Shown here: in pieces, positions 13,201 to 23,842 of the stretch
Position numbering within the stretch: the first letter of the stretch is position 1
Layout: every line of letters begins with the position of its first letter
Assembly: GCA_046530765.1 (NCBI GenBank)
Contig: JBHEQS010000007.1
Span: 30,057 to 94,056, forward strand
Reading direction: 5' to 3'
DNA: 64,000 nt
DNA from: Arsenophonus sp046530765
Lineage (GTDB): Bacteria > Pseudomonadota > Gammaproteobacteria > Enterobacterales > Enterobacteriaceae
The notes under the pieces: generated by a model
Told to the model about the DNA's origin: nothing
Database searches by the model: none
The model's input: only the letters and a program-made list of their open reading frames with translations
Made by a program: the position numbers and the translations under genes

Positions 13201-13587
13201 TTGTAAAAACAAAATATCAACTAAAAAATAAAGAACATCAATAATAGAATTAATTTGTTTTTTTATGTTAGATATAGCGCCTATATTATGATTTAATATA
13301 AATATATTTCTATTATGTTGCAAACTCGCAATGTCATTCCATTCATAAAAACTAAAATATATTTTTCTTTTCAATAAACTAATGAATATAATAATTAAAA
13401 TTATTTCACTGCTCTATAATCAGCATAATAATAATTTAAAAATTATAGAAATTTTCAGATTTTTATCTCTTATATTTAATTATATTTCAGCATTTTATAG
13501 TAAACTTCTAGGAATAAAATTACTTAATTTAAATTACTAGTAAGACTTTTATTATTATAATTTAAATTAATTAAATTTTAAATAAGA

Positions 13588-15279
13588 TTAATTATCTAAG
13601 CTTTTTTGATTGGTTGTCATTTGCGTTGTTATATTTTTTCTAGATAATGTTGATATGGCTGTTATATTATTTATTTCAATTCTTTTGAATAATGTTTTAA
13701 ATTGAGCAATTTCATGATTTAACAATGGGTATATTATATTATCCAAGTTAAGGGAAATATTTAAAAAAGTTTCTGTTCGTTCTGCAAGTCCTGGTAGTAT
13801 AGGCTTCAAATAAGTCATTATTACACGAAATAAATTGATACCCATAGAACATACATTATGTAAATCTTTCGATAGACATTCGTTCTTAGCGATTACCCAA
13901 GGTGTTTTATCATTGATGTATTGATTAGCTAGATCAGTAAGTAACATAATTTCTCGAATTGCCTTGTTATACTCACGATTATAAAATTCTTGGTTAATTT
14001 TATTTTTTACCTCAATAAATTGTTTATATAGATTAGGTTCTGCAAGATGATCTGATATCTTGGAATTAAAACGTTTATTAATGAATCCAGCATTTCTAGC
14101 AGCAAGATTGACAACTTTATTAACGATGTCAGAATTTACACGTTGCAAAAAATCTTCTAAGTTAAGATCAATATCATCAATTCCAGAAGAAAGCTTCGTG
14201 GCATAATAGTAACGCAAACAGTCAGGATCTAAATGATCTAAATATGTTCGCGCTGTAATAAAAGTGCCCCTTGATTTAGATATTTTTTTACCATTTATAG
14301 TTATATATCCGTGAACAAATATATTAGTTGGTTTTCGGTAATTACTACCTTCTAATATTGCTGGCCAGAATAGACTGTGAAAGTAAACAATATCCTTACC
14401 GATAAAATGGTAAAGCTCTGCAGTAGCATTTTTGCTCCAATAACTATCAAAATCAATATTAGGTTGTTTTTTGCATAGATTTTTAAATGTTGCCATATAA
14501 CCAATTGGAGCATCTAGCCATACGTAAAAATATTTATCTGGCGAATTAGGAATTTTAAAACCAAAATAAGGAGCATCGCGAGTAATATCCCATTGTTTCA
14601 AACCTGTTTTAAACCACTCTTGCATTTTATTTACTACTTGTGATTGTAGAATACCTGAACGTATCCAAATTTTTAACATATCGTTAAATACAGGTAAGTC
14701 AAAGAAAAAATGTTCTGTTTCTCTCATTTCAGGAGAGGAACCAGAAATTACAGAATGTGGATTAATGAGCTCTTCTGGATTGTAAGTCGCACTACAGACT
14801 TCACAATTATCACCATATTGATCATCAGCATGGCATTTTGGACAAATTCCTTTAACGAATCGATCTGGTAGAAATATTCCTTCTTTAGGATCATAAAGTT
14901 GTAAAATTTTTTTTGTTTGAATGAAACCATTCTTTTTTAGTGTCAAATAAATTTGTTCAGATAATATTTTATTTTCTACACAATGAGTAGAATAATAATT
15001 ATCGTAACTAATTCTAAAGTTAGTAAGATCATATTTGTGTTCCTTATTTATTTTACTAACCATATCAACAGGAGATATGTCCAATTGTTTAGCTTTTATC
15101 ATTATTGGCGTACCGTGTGCATCATCAGCGCAAATAAAATAAACTTTATTACCACGCATTCGTTGATAGCGAACCCATATGTCAGCCTGAATATGCTCAA
15201 GCATATGGCCAAGGTGAATTGAGCCGTTAGCATAAGGTAATGCACAGGTTACCAAAAGTTTTTTCATAATTTCAGACAT
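13588..15279 (-). CDS. metG: Methionyl-tRNA synthetase MetG, lacking the C-terminal tRNA-binding domain
   Basis: MetRS charges tRNA-Met for initiation and elongation. The class I signatures are present: HLGH at residues 22-25 and KISKS at 332-336. So is the zinc knuckle with Cys 146, 149, 159 and 162. Alignment with E. coli MetG is close from LVTCALPYANGS to PLLNHEIAQFKTLFKRIEINNITAI. The protein then ends at 563 residues, whereas E. coli has 677. The missing part is the C-terminal EMAPII/Trbp111-like dimerisation and tRNA-binding domain. Truncated monomeric E. coli MetRS is known to be active, so this version is probably functional. I saw no remnant of the lost domain downstream on the minus strand. 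The ATG at 15279 (MSEIMKK) matches the E. coli start. Confidence 0.96.
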   Translation of the reverse strand: MSEIMKKLLVTCALPYANGSIHLGHMLEHIQADIWVRYQRMRGNKVYFICADDAHGTPIMIKAKQLDISPVDMVSKINKEHKYDLTNFRISYDNYYSTHCVENKILSEQIYLTLKKNGFIQTKKILQLYDPKEGIFLPDRFVKGICPKCHADDQYGDNCEVCSATYNPEELINPHSVISGSSPEMRETEHFFFDLPVFNDMLKIWIRSGILQSQVVNKMQEWFKTGLKQWDITRDAPYFGFKIPNSPDKYFYVWLDAPIGYMATFKNLCKKQPNIDFDSYWSKNATAELYHFIGKDIVYFHSLFWPAILEGSNYRKPTNIFVHGYITINGKKISKSRGTFITARTYLDHLDPDCLRYYYATKLSSGIDDIDLNLEDFLQRVNSDIVNKVVNLAARNAGFINKRFNSKISDHLAEPNLYKQFIEVKNKINQEFYNREYNKAIREIMLLTDLANQYINDKTPWVIAKNECLSKDLHNVCSMGINLFRVIMTYLKPILPGLAERTETFLNISLNLDNIIYPLLNHEIAQFKTLFKRIEINNITAISTLSRKNITTQMTTNQKSLDN

Positions 15280-17831
15280 AGTAAAGAACTGATTTCCGTA
15301 AAAAAAAATAAATAATAATTTATCTTAACTAATTGTATTGTTTGTTTTCAGATATGATTACAACTAATAAGTAATATTATATATAATATATTAATTTTAA
15401 TTTAATAAGTATCATTTTTATAATTTAATCACACTAATGAAATAGTTGTCTAGTATAGACCAAATAAATGAAATTATGATAAATGTATAATACTTTGAGC
15501 AAATAAAATATTAACAATAGAATAAGTAAATTATTTATGTTTTCTAGACATTTTAAAATATAACATTAAAAACCAATCTGAGTACATTAAAAGAATTGTA
15601 TTATTACGTCTTATTATATAATATTTTACCTATTATTAAATTATTTATGTCATTTGTATGCAAATGGCACTTAAAGCTATTAAAGTAAACAACAGATATT
15701 GTAGTTGCAAAGAAATGTTATTTGAAAAAAAGCAAATTGCAATTTACATTGCAATGTTAATGTGTTGCTTATAGTTAAGTATTTTGAGAATCAATTAGAT
15801 TTTCAATATGATTGAAATCAATTAAGATAAATATTTGATTACAAATTAAAATTAAGACTGTATATTTATCTTTATTATTAGCTAAAGAATTATAAAAAGT
15901 ATATATTTTATATTCTAATATTTATAATTTCTATCACGATTATTTCAGTAACTAAAATTATAGTCATACATATCATGTTTGCAATCATATCATTACTGTA
16001 ATGTACTATATATTTAAAATTAATTTAATTGATTATTTGGCTGATAATTATTCTGCGATTATTTTGATAGAAAAAGAGCTAACAAGCTTTTTATACAAAT
16101 ATTAAAGAATACAAATATTACTAAATTTAGATTATTTATTTGTAATGTTATGTAATAAAAATCTAAGTATAAAATTAAAATTATTAAAAATATTTCAGTG
16201 AAATAATAAATTGCCATTACTTTGAAACGAAATATTTCTTTAAAAGAAATAATATAAATAAAATAGATTCTATATTTGATGAAATTAAATTTATGTATTT
16301 ATATTATTTAAAACATGATTTTATATTTTTATAAAAATTATTAACGACTGTAAGCTATTTTTGTTATTACGTACGCAAATTAACTAAAAATACTATTTAA
16401 GATGTTATAAGATATAGTTGTATATCTCGATACTCAAATATTTGTATCAAAATTTACATAGAACATAAAGTAATGCGAAATACTAATGTTGAATTTATGA
16501 TATTCATAAATAAGTACTATTAAGTATATTTACGACAAAAATATTAGACTATTAAAAATTTAAAGATAAATTACTTATAAGTAATATTTAATTTAACTAA
16601 TTTTATTGCTTATTGTGTAATTTAATATTAGATAATAATTATTGTTATCTTTTATAATATATAATTACTTCGATAATAATATTTAATTAAATTAATTTTA
16701 TTTGCTAAAACTAATCTTATTTAAAATATTTGATGAATTACATAAGACTCTTAAATATAAGAATATTAAATATTTTATTATATAGTTTTCTTTGAAACGA
16801 TTAATAATTAATAATTTAACAAACTTTTCTTGACTACATTTATGTAATTTATATAAATAAATATTAAGATTAATATAATATTAAAATATAAGAATAAGTA
16901 AATATAAACTGCTACTATCTAAATTTAGATATATCATGATTTATTTATATAATATTAAATTATTAAAATAAAAATATGATTAAGCTATACTAATATAGTA
17001 AAATGATTTGGTTTTAATTAAAATTAGGTATATACACTTATATATCAAAAAAAAGAAAAAACTTAAGTGTTATATAAACTACTAATCGATTTTGTATAAA
17101 TTTTTACAATATTGTATTAACTTAAGTAAATACAATTAAGTTTCAATTTAGATACAATGAATATTAATAAATAAAGATCATAAAATATATTGTATACTAT
17201 CTAGGTGTATAGAGAATAAATAAAGATATGACTTTTGTATTTATTAAAGGCATTAGTGAATATTGAAATTAGAGATTACTTTTAAAACATATTAATTCTT
17301 CAACAAGCATCTAAAAACTTGCGAATTTTTTTAAAATATAAACTTAGCAAAAATACAATCAGATTGTAGTCAGTTATGTGTGCTAGGATATCAAAATTAA
17401 GATATTAAATTAAATTTATATTATTATGAGTTAGATATTGATCTGATAAATATATTTACAGATTAGTATATGCAAAACAAAAGATAATAGAAATTGTTTG
17501 CAGATTAATATATTGCTTTACATTAACAATATATGATTGAAATTAAAATTTCACTATAGAATGATATTTAAGATATATTTAATAATTAAAGTATCTTTAG
17601 TTTAAAGATGATTAATTATTAATCATAATTAATCACTTGCGCAAGAATATAAATAAACTAATATAACATTAAATATTGAATTGAATAATATATCAAAACA
17701 GTGCATACAATGTTTTAATATATTGACAAATTAATAAAAATTTATAGAATAATTTATATCCAAACAACTAGATATTAGTTCTAGTGATAATTATTTATAA
17801 ATAATTATAGATTATTGCAAGGAAATAAAAA
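15280..17831. other. 2.55 kb divergent spacer between metG and dcd
   Basis: In E. coli and relatives mrp and udk lie between metG and dcd. Neither is recognisable here, so both appear deleted or eroded. The spacer should hold the metG promoter near its left end and the dcd promoter near its right end. I see no convincing sigma-70 pair amid the AT background. A 22-bp palindrome sits just before dcd (17787-17808). Confidence 0.7.
17787..17808. repeat. 22-bp palindrome in the dcd leader
   Basis: ataattattta at 17787-17797 is followed at once by its reverse complement, ending at 17808, 23 bases before the dcd start. It could fold in the leader upstream of the Shine-Dalgarno site (aagga at 17819-17823), or mark the dcd promoter. 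The function is unknown. Confidence 0.6.
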
Positions 17832-18434
17832 ATGTTGTTTTGTGATAGTGATATAGTTAAGTATCTTAATGAAAAAAAAATAATTATTAAACCACGTCCA
17901 TCAATCGAACGAATAAATGGGGCAACAGTTGATATTTGTTTAGGTAATAAATTTAGAGTATTTCATGGATATTCTGCGCCTTATATCGATCTTGGTGGAA
18001 AAAAAAATGAAGTTAATGCTACATTAGGTCGGGTGATGAGTAATGAGATTAAATTGAGTCATAGTGATGTGTTTTTTCTTCATCCAGGGGAATTAGCGTT
18101 AGCTATTACTTTAGAATCAGTTACTTTACCTGATAATATTGTTGGTTGGCTTGATGGTCGTTCATCCCTAGCTCGTTTAGGATTAATGGTTCATGTTACT
18201 GCTCACCGAATTGATCCAGGTTGGAGTGGTCAAATTGTGCTAGAGTTTTATAATTCAGGAAAACTACCGTTGGCTCTAAGGCCTGGTATGGGTATTTGTG
18301 CATTAAGTTTTGAATCATTATCTGGTTCGGCTGACCGCCCTTATAATTGCCGTAAAGATTCAAAATATAAAAATCAGCAGGGTGCTGTAGTAAGTAGGAT
18401 TAGTGAAGATAGTAAAAGTAATTATAAATTTTAA
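17832..18434 (+). CDS. dcd: dCTP deaminase Dcd
   Basis: Dcd deaminates dCTP to dUTP, the main enterobacterial route towards dTTP. The protein aligns almost residue for residue with E. coli Dcd (193 aa): ERINGATVDICLGNKFR, HPGELALAITLESVTLP, WLDGRSSLARLGLMVHVTAHRIDPGW and EFYNSGKLPLALRPGM. Catalytic and lid residues Ser111, Arg115, Ala124 and Glu138 fall at the E. coli positions. A seven-residue C-terminal extension (SKSNYKF) is present. The start has a good Shine-Dalgarno sequence (aagga). Two in-frame A8-A9 runs occur (around 17872-17880 and 17999-18006) and both are intact, unlike the one in bioC. Neighbours udk and asmA are missing. Confidence 0.97.
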   Translation: MLFCDSDIVKYLNEKKIIIKPRPSIERINGATVDICLGNKFRVFHGYSAPYIDLGGKKNEVNATLGRVMSNEIKLSHSDVFFLHPGELALAITLESVTLPDNIVGWLDGRSSLARLGLMVHVTAHRIDPGWSGQIVLEFYNSGKLPLALRPGMGICALSFESLSGSADRPYNCRKDSKYKNQQGAVVSRISEDSKSNYKF

Positions 18435-18826
18435 TATTTTAAGTTAATTAATTCTATTTTATATCAAATAATACTATTTAAATATAAAGTTATTAATTGA
18501 TTGTTTAAGTGTTATTGATAAAGACAGTGAAGAAAGAATTTCTAATAACATTATTTTTATAGTATTGTTTTATCTGAACTAACAGCTCTTGTATTTCTTG
18601 TTTATCTTAATGATTCTTATAGTTATACAATCTATAAAGTTAAATAAAATAATCTCTAATTTTATTTTTGATATATAATATCATGATATAAATGCTGTTA
18701 ATGGCTAACTATTGTTAATAAATCGATTTTATTTATTATAGAGAGCAGTAATTGTATAAACTATATATAATTAGTTAAGTTAATATGCTTGTTTAGATTT
18801 CGTTATACTTATCCTATTTATTTTAT

Positions 18827-18876
18827 TTGTTAATTACTTGTAATATTTCTGATTAAATATTACAAGTAATTAACAA
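18827..18876. repeat. Long inverted repeat, 22-bp perfect stem, 6-base loop
   Basis: The left arm at 18827-18848 (core gttaattacttgtaatattt) pairs without mismatch with 18855-18876, around the loop ctgatt. It lies about 390 bases downstream of dcd. It could be a terminator-like relic or a palindrome created by template switching. Confidence 0.9.
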
Positions 18877-19964
18877 CTTTATTCTTCACTAAGTCCGTGA
18901 AATAAAATTTAATAAATATACTTTTGTTGTTTAAAGATTATTTAGTGCAAATATGAAAAAAAAGTAATATTACTTAAAGTTGTTATTTAAAGACAACAAA
19001 ATTAAATTAAATGATAGTTTGTTAAGTTTATAGATAAATAATTTTATCTGATTTAATATGTAAAATGTTATTGTTCTACAATATAATAAAAATTATCACT
19101 TTACTATAGTTATCTATAAATATAAATATTACTAATGGTTATAAACATTTAATTTTTATTCAAAAATGAAGCAAAATATTATATATTATTATGATAGAAT
19201 TTTTTATAAATTTAATAAATTAAAAAATATAAAATTATTAGAGCTTTTATTTATATATAAATAAAATTAACATCAATTATGACGCTTTAAGTAAATTGTT
19301 ACTAAATTAATAATAAGAATTAAATTTTAATAATATTAACTTAACTCAACTTAACTTCAAAACTAATTCTTCAATTTATATAATTTAAAGGTTTATCAAT
19401 TAAATATAACTAAGATTATAATTAGAATTTAAATAAAGTTTTTAACTTATAACTTTTATCCTAATTATTAACACAGAAGAGACAAGATATCAAGTAAGCA
19501 TAAACCTGTTAATTCTCCTCATAAAAAATTAATAGTGTAATTTCTATTATTTAAAGAAATTTTTATTTCAAGAAACAATTTTCAAATAAATTTATATATT
19601 AAGATTAAATTATTTCTAGCTTGAACTCTAAAATAATTAATATAAAATAGTTATTAAGTATTAATTATTTCTAATTTGCATTGTTATGTGAAAATTTCTA
19701 ACTAACCTATTATGTTAAATTATGAAAATACTCTAGTTAAATAGAGTAACTATATACAAATTTAACAATATTAAGTTATCTTAATTTTCTTAAAGTACTT
19801 AAGTATGTTTAAATTATATAATTCGATTATGTTATCAACAAACTGATTGTATCAGAATTTTAATAAATTTATATTACTAAATTTACAATACTGTAAATCA
19901 AATTTAATATTATTTAAGATTTGTTCAATAGACTTAGTATAGTTTTATTTATTTGATAAATTTT

Positions 19965-19999
19965 ATTACTAATTACTAATTACTAATTACTAATTACTA
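19965..19999. repeat. Heptamer microsatellite (ATTACTA)5
   Basis: There are five exact tandem copies of attacta, ending at ...aatag. The unit length matches the other tandem repeats in the window although the sequence differs. Confidence 0.93.
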
Positions 20000-20388
20000 A
20001 TAGATAAAGTCTATCTATTATTCATAATAATATTAAAGATAATGCTCAGGTTGAAAATATCAAGGTTAATAAAACTTAATAAATGTATGTTGTTATTCTC
20101 AAATTTGATTCATTATTTTAATTCAATTTGCATTGATTACAAATATTTCCCAAATTCAGCGCAAAATTTTCATATATAAGATTTTTGATTAATGTTAATT
20201 AAACGTTAATATTTCGTCGTATAAGTTTTAATTACAAGATAAAAAAGATGAATAATTAATTACAAAAAAAATATGTTAAATAAAAAAATAAATTTTAAAA
20301 AAATATTTCTAGTAAGTTTAAGATACTAATATTATCTTGATGTATTTATTATTTTAAGAAAAATTTAATTAATTATAATTTATATATT

Positions 20389-21936
20389 TTAAATTTGAGT
20401 GATTAATACCTTTTTAACCCTGTGACTGGTTACTTCTAATGGTTCAAAAATCCAGTTTTCAATTTTGATACGTTCACCAATAAGAGGCATTCTTTGTAAG
20501 TGTTCCATTAACAATCCTGCAATAGTTTCATATTCACGCTTTTCATTAAGAATAATTGGCACATAAAGAATAAGATCTTCTAAAGGCATAAAACCATTAG
20601 CAACCCAGCGGTTATCCTCTAACTGTTGAATGTCATGACGAGAATCAACTTCTTCTTTGCTAATTGGCATATTACCTGAAATAGTTTCCATAATATCAGT
20701 AAGCGTTACAATTCCTTCGACTGATCCAAATTCATCAACAATAAAGGCAAAATGAGTGTGAGCTTTACGAAATTGTTCCAATGCTTGAAGCAGTGATAAA
20801 CCTTCAGGAAAAATTAGTGGCTGAGTGATTAGTTGTCGCAAGTTAAATTTTTTATTTTTTAATTGTTGATTTAATATGTCAATAACGTGTATAACACCGA
20901 CAGGTTCATCGCTTATTGATTCATCAGTAACAACAAGACGTGTATGTGGTGTTTTTTCTAATAGTGAAAGTAGCATATCAACAGGTTTATTGATATCAAT
21001 ATATTCAACATCATGCCGTGAAGTCATAATACTGCTAAGATTGCGCTGCCCAAATCCTAATAAACGAACAATCATTTGTCGTTCTTGTGGATCAAAAATA
21101 CTACTGTTATCAGTTATTAAATCAGAAGTGTGATGATCTAATTCAGCGTGTTCATGTTGGCCATCTATAACACGCAATATTGCTTCAGCAGTTATTTCAC
21201 GAAGTGATTTGTTTCCTTTTAAAAAACGTCGGCGATTAAATAACGCAAATTGATTAAGAGATTCAATTATAATAGAAAAACCAATAGAAGCGTATAAATA
21301 TCCTTTTGGTATCATATAACCAAATCCTTCAGCCGTTAAGCTAAAACCAATCATAAGTAAGAAACTAAGACAGAGAATAACAATGCTTGGATGTTCATTA
21401 ACTAATATTGTTAATGATTTGCTAGCAATAATCATTAATATCATGGCAATAGTTACTGCTGCAATCATAATTCCAATATGTTCAACCACGCCAACAGCAG
21501 TAATTACTGAGTCAAGTGAAAAAATAACATCTAAAATAATAATTTGTATTACAGCTGCCCAAAATTTGACTGTTTTTCGTTGTTTGCCAAATTTTTTATC
21601 TTTGCCTTCTAATCTTTCATTAAGCTCCATAGTAGCCTTGAAAAGCAAAAAAAATCCACCAGTAAGCATTAGAATATCTCTTGCACTAAATAAATGACCA
21701 AAAATACTAACAATAGGATTGGTTAAGGAAACAAGTAAAGTAAGACTAAACAATAATATAACACGCATAAATAGTGCGCATGTTAAACCGGTTATTCTAG
21801 CTTTATTTCGTAATTTAACTGGTAATTTATCAGCCAAAATAGCTATAAAAACTAAATTATCAATGCCAAGAACGATTTCTAACAGGATAAGGGTAAAAAG
21901 TCCTACCCATATCGTAGGATCAATGATCCATTCCAT
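20389..21936 (-). CDS. yegH: TerC-family membrane protein with CBS and CorC domains, YegH
   Basis: Inner-membrane protein of the TerC/YegH family. The TerC domain covers about residues 1-235 with several membrane helices and the conserved acidic pairs (GIDNLVF, Asp26; DVIFSLDSV, Asp136 and Asp142). A CBS pair follows at about 300-420 (SSIMTSRHDVEYID, HTHFAFIVDEFGSVEGIVTLTDI), then a CorC_HlyC domain (about 430-513). E. coli YegH is 527 residues and colinear, and the start MEWI-DP-IW is identical in position. TerC proteins are linked to metal-ion (manganese) handling or metalation during secretion; the specific role of YegH is not settled. Keeping an intact copy in so reduced a genome suggests a useful ion-homeostasis role. 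It is divergent from gnd across 215 bases. Confidence 0.94.
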   Translation of the reverse strand: MEWIIDPTIWVGLFTLILLEIVLGIDNLVFIAILADKLPVKLRNKARITGLTCALFMRVILLFSLTLLVSLTNPIVSIFGHLFSARDILMLTGGFFLLFKATMELNERLEGKDKKFGKQRKTVKFWAAVIQIIILDVIFSLDSVITAVGVVEHIGIMIAAVTIAMILMIIASKSLTILVNEHPSIVILCLSFLLMIGFSLTAEGFGYMIPKGYLYASIGFSIIIESLNQFALFNRRRFLKGNKSLREITAEAILRVIDGQHEHAELDHHTSDLITDNSSIFDPQERQMIVRLLGFGQRNLSSIMTSRHDVEYIDINKPVDMLLSLLEKTPHTRLVVTDESISDEPVGVIHVIDILNQQLKNKKFNLRQLITQPLIFPEGLSLLQALEQFRKAHTHFAFIVDEFGSVEGIVTLTDIMETISGNMPISKEEVDSRHDIQQLEDNRWVANGFMPLEDLILYVPIILNEKREYETIAGLLMEHLQRMPLIGERIKIENWIFEPLEVTSHRVKKVLITQI

Positions 21937-22151
21937 AAAATTTATTTTTACCTTTTGATATGACAGATTATGATGACTTTAAAGTAATTGGTGCTTTGAG
22001 CAAAAATTTCAATATAAAAACATTTTTAATTATTTCTTATATTAAAGAAATTAAATTACTATCATCAAATTATAGAATAAGTTAATATATTAACATATAA
22101 AATATATTTGATACTTAAGCTTAAACAATGAATTCTTAGTCAGGAGTTTTC
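21937..22151. promoter_or_regulatory. Divergent yegH-gnd intergenic region
   Basis: This 215-base region must hold promoters for both yegH (left) and gnd (right), which start on its two edges. The gnd start has a clear Shine-Dalgarno sequence, aggag at 22142-22146, six bases before ATG. For yegH only a distant aaaagg can be seen. I cannot pick out reliable -35/-10 pairs in the AT-rich background. Confidence 0.5.
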
Positions 22152-23564
22152 ATGTTAAAACAACAAATTGGTATAGTTGGAATGGCAGTTATGGGGCGAA
22201 ATTTAGCGCTAAATATTGAAAGTAGGGGTTATTCTGTTTCAATTTTTAATCGTTCTAAAGAAAAAACCGATGAAGTTATAAAAGAAAATCCAGGTAGAAA
22301 ATTAATTCCTTTTCATACAATCAAGGAATTTATTGCTTCATTAGAGAAACCGCGTCGAATTTTATTAATGATAAAATCTGGAGAATCTACAGATAAAACC
22401 ATAACTTCACTAACACAGTACATAAATAAAGGAGATATAATAATAGATGCTGGTAATACTTATTTTAAGGATACTATTCGACGCAATCAAGAACTTTCAG
22501 AGAAAGGATTTAACTTTATTGGAGCTGGCATTTCTGGTGGTAAAGAAGGAGCATTAAATGGGCCGTCTATCATGCCTGGTGGCAATAAACAATCTTATGA
22601 TTTAGTAGAACCTATCTTAAAGAAAATTGCAGCTAAGGTTGATGGTGATCCTTGCGTAAGCTACATTGGCCCAGATGGGGCAGGTCATTATGTAAAAATG
22701 GTACATAATGGTATTGAATATGGTGATATGCAGCTTATTGCTGAAGTTTATTCAATACTTAAAAATGTATTAAAATTAAATAATGAAGAATTATCTGATA
22801 TTTTTTCAGAATGGAATAAAGGTGAATTAAATAGCTATTTAATTGAAATAACATCGAATATTCTTCGCAAAAAAGAAGACGAAACTGGAAATTATTTAAT
22901 TGATGTTATATTAGATGAAGCTCTTAATAAAGAAACTGGAAAATGGAACAGCCAAAATGCTTTAGATTTAGGTGTTCCTGTTACTATCATTACTGAATCT
23001 GTATTTGCGCGTTATATATCTTTTTTAAAATTACAACGTTTATCAGCATCTAAAATATTTATTGGACCGATTATTAATCCGTTTAGTGGAGACAAGCAAG
23101 ATTTTATTAAAAAAGTTTTACATGCGCTTTATTTAGGTAAAATTATTTCTTATGCACAGGGTTTTCAACAATTAAAGGCGGCATCTGATGCGTATCAATG
23201 GGGGTTGAATTATGGTGAAATTGCCAGAATTTTTCGAGGTGGGTGCATTATTCGTGCTCAATTCTTGCAAAAAATAACTGATGCGTATACTCACAATCCA
23301 TATTTAGAAAACTTGATCTTAGCACCTTATTTTAAGAATATTACTGATGAATATCAGCAATCCTTGCGAGATGTTGTATGTTTTGGTATGCAAAATGGCA
23401 TTCCGTTACCATCTCTTTCGGCAGCAATTGCTTATTATGATAGTTTTCGGTCTGCTATTTTACCGACAAATCTAATTCAGGCACAGCGTGATTATTTTGG
23501 AAATCACACTTATAAACGCATTGATAAAGAAGGTATATTTCATACCGAATGGTTAGAAAAATAA
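22152..23564 (+). CDS. gnd: 6-phosphogluconate dehydrogenase (decarboxylating) Gnd
   Basis: Gnd oxidises 6-phosphogluconate to ribulose 5-phosphate, CO2 and NADPH in the pentose phosphate pathway. The N-terminal NADP-binding fold starts GIVGMAVMGRNLALNIESRG, with NRS at residues 33-35 for the NADP 2'-phosphate. The substrate region contains SGGKEGALNGPSIMPGG and HYVKMVHNGIEYGDMQ (Lys182, Asn186, Glu189). The C-terminal NLIQAQRDYFGNHTYKRID-EG-FHTEW is conserved. Length is 470, against 468 in E. coli. The Shine-Dalgarno aggag confirms the start. In relatives gnd sits near polysaccharide clusters; none is left here, which fits loss of surface antigens. Confidence 0.98.
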   Translation: MLKQQIGIVGMAVMGRNLALNIESRGYSVSIFNRSKEKTDEVIKENPGRKLIPFHTIKEFIASLEKPRRILLMIKSGESTDKTITSLTQYINKGDIIIDAGNTYFKDTIRRNQELSEKGFNFIGAGISGGKEGALNGPSIMPGGNKQSYDLVEPILKKIAAKVDGDPCVSYIGPDGAGHYVKMVHNGIEYGDMQLIAEVYSILKNVLKLNNEELSDIFSEWNKGELNSYLIEITSNILRKKEDETGNYLIDVILDEALNKETGKWNSQNALDLGVPVTIITESVFARYISFLKLQRLSASKIFIGPIINPFSGDKQDFIKKVLHALYLGKIISYAQGFQQLKAASDAYQWGLNYGEIARIFRGGCIIRAQFLQKITDAYTHNPYLENLILAPYFKNITDEYQQSLRDVVCFGMQNGIPLPSLSAAIAYYDSFRSAILPTNLIQAQRDYFGNHTYKRIDKEGIFHTEWLEK

Positions 23565-23710
23565 TTCTAGATAAATTTATATAAAATTATATTATTGGTA
23601 GTAATAATAAAGTTTAAAAAAAACATTTTTAGTTATATATTAATGTAGACTAATAAATTTATTGATTTATGTTTTTATAACTTTTAATTTACTATATATT
23701 TATTTATTAA

Positions 23711-23760
23711 TATTACTATTTAAATCTATATATAAGGTTATATAGATTTAAATAGTAATA
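23711..23760. repeat. Long inverted repeat, 22-bp perfect stem, after gnd
   Basis: The left arm 23711-23732 (starting tattactatttaaatctata) pairs without mismatch with 23739-23760, around the loop taaggt. It lies about 150 bases after the gnd stop and about 80 before the transporter gene. There is no T-run immediately after the stem, so a classical intrinsic terminator is doubtful. Confidence 0.9.
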
Positions 23761-23842
23761 AGTAGTTGTACGAGTGATTTGTTTATTTATAAATTATTAA
23801 TTATTTTTATATGAATATGTTTTATAAATTGGATAATACGAT

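Larger units (their letters stand above)
2500..13587. other. 11 kb gene desert between bioD and metG
   Basis: No protein, tRNA or rRNA could be recognised on either strand. The longest open frames (82 residues or fewer) are AT-driven and lack Shine-Dalgarno sites or family motifs. The stretch shows short islands of less extreme composition (for example near 2990-3060 and 9890-9970) that could be gene fossils. It also holds a heptamer microsatellite at 9487-9531 and several hairpins (5836-5875, 7008-7035, 10189-10222). The bioD-metG junction is not an E. coli neighbourhood, so a rearrangement or a very large deletion lies in it. Confidence 0.8.
18435..20388. other. 1.95 kb convergent spacer between dcd and yegH
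   Basis: asmA is the usual occupant between dcd and yegH, and nothing of it can be recognised. The region holds a 22-bp-stem hairpin (18827-18876) and a heptamer microsatellite (19965-19999). No open frame is worth calling. Confidence 0.7.

Noticed and set aside
13192..13374. 60-residue minus-strand frame downstream of metG, tested as the missing MetG C-terminal domain
   Set aside because: It does not match the EMAPII-like domain of MetG and resembles no known family.
20876..21958. Plus-strand frames of 79-104 residues inside yegH
   Set aside because: They are antisense shadows of yegH.
23711..23760. Long inverted repeats considered as insertion-sequence or MITE ends
   Set aside because: Each has a different sequence, loops are only 0-9 bases, no target-site duplications or transposase were seen.
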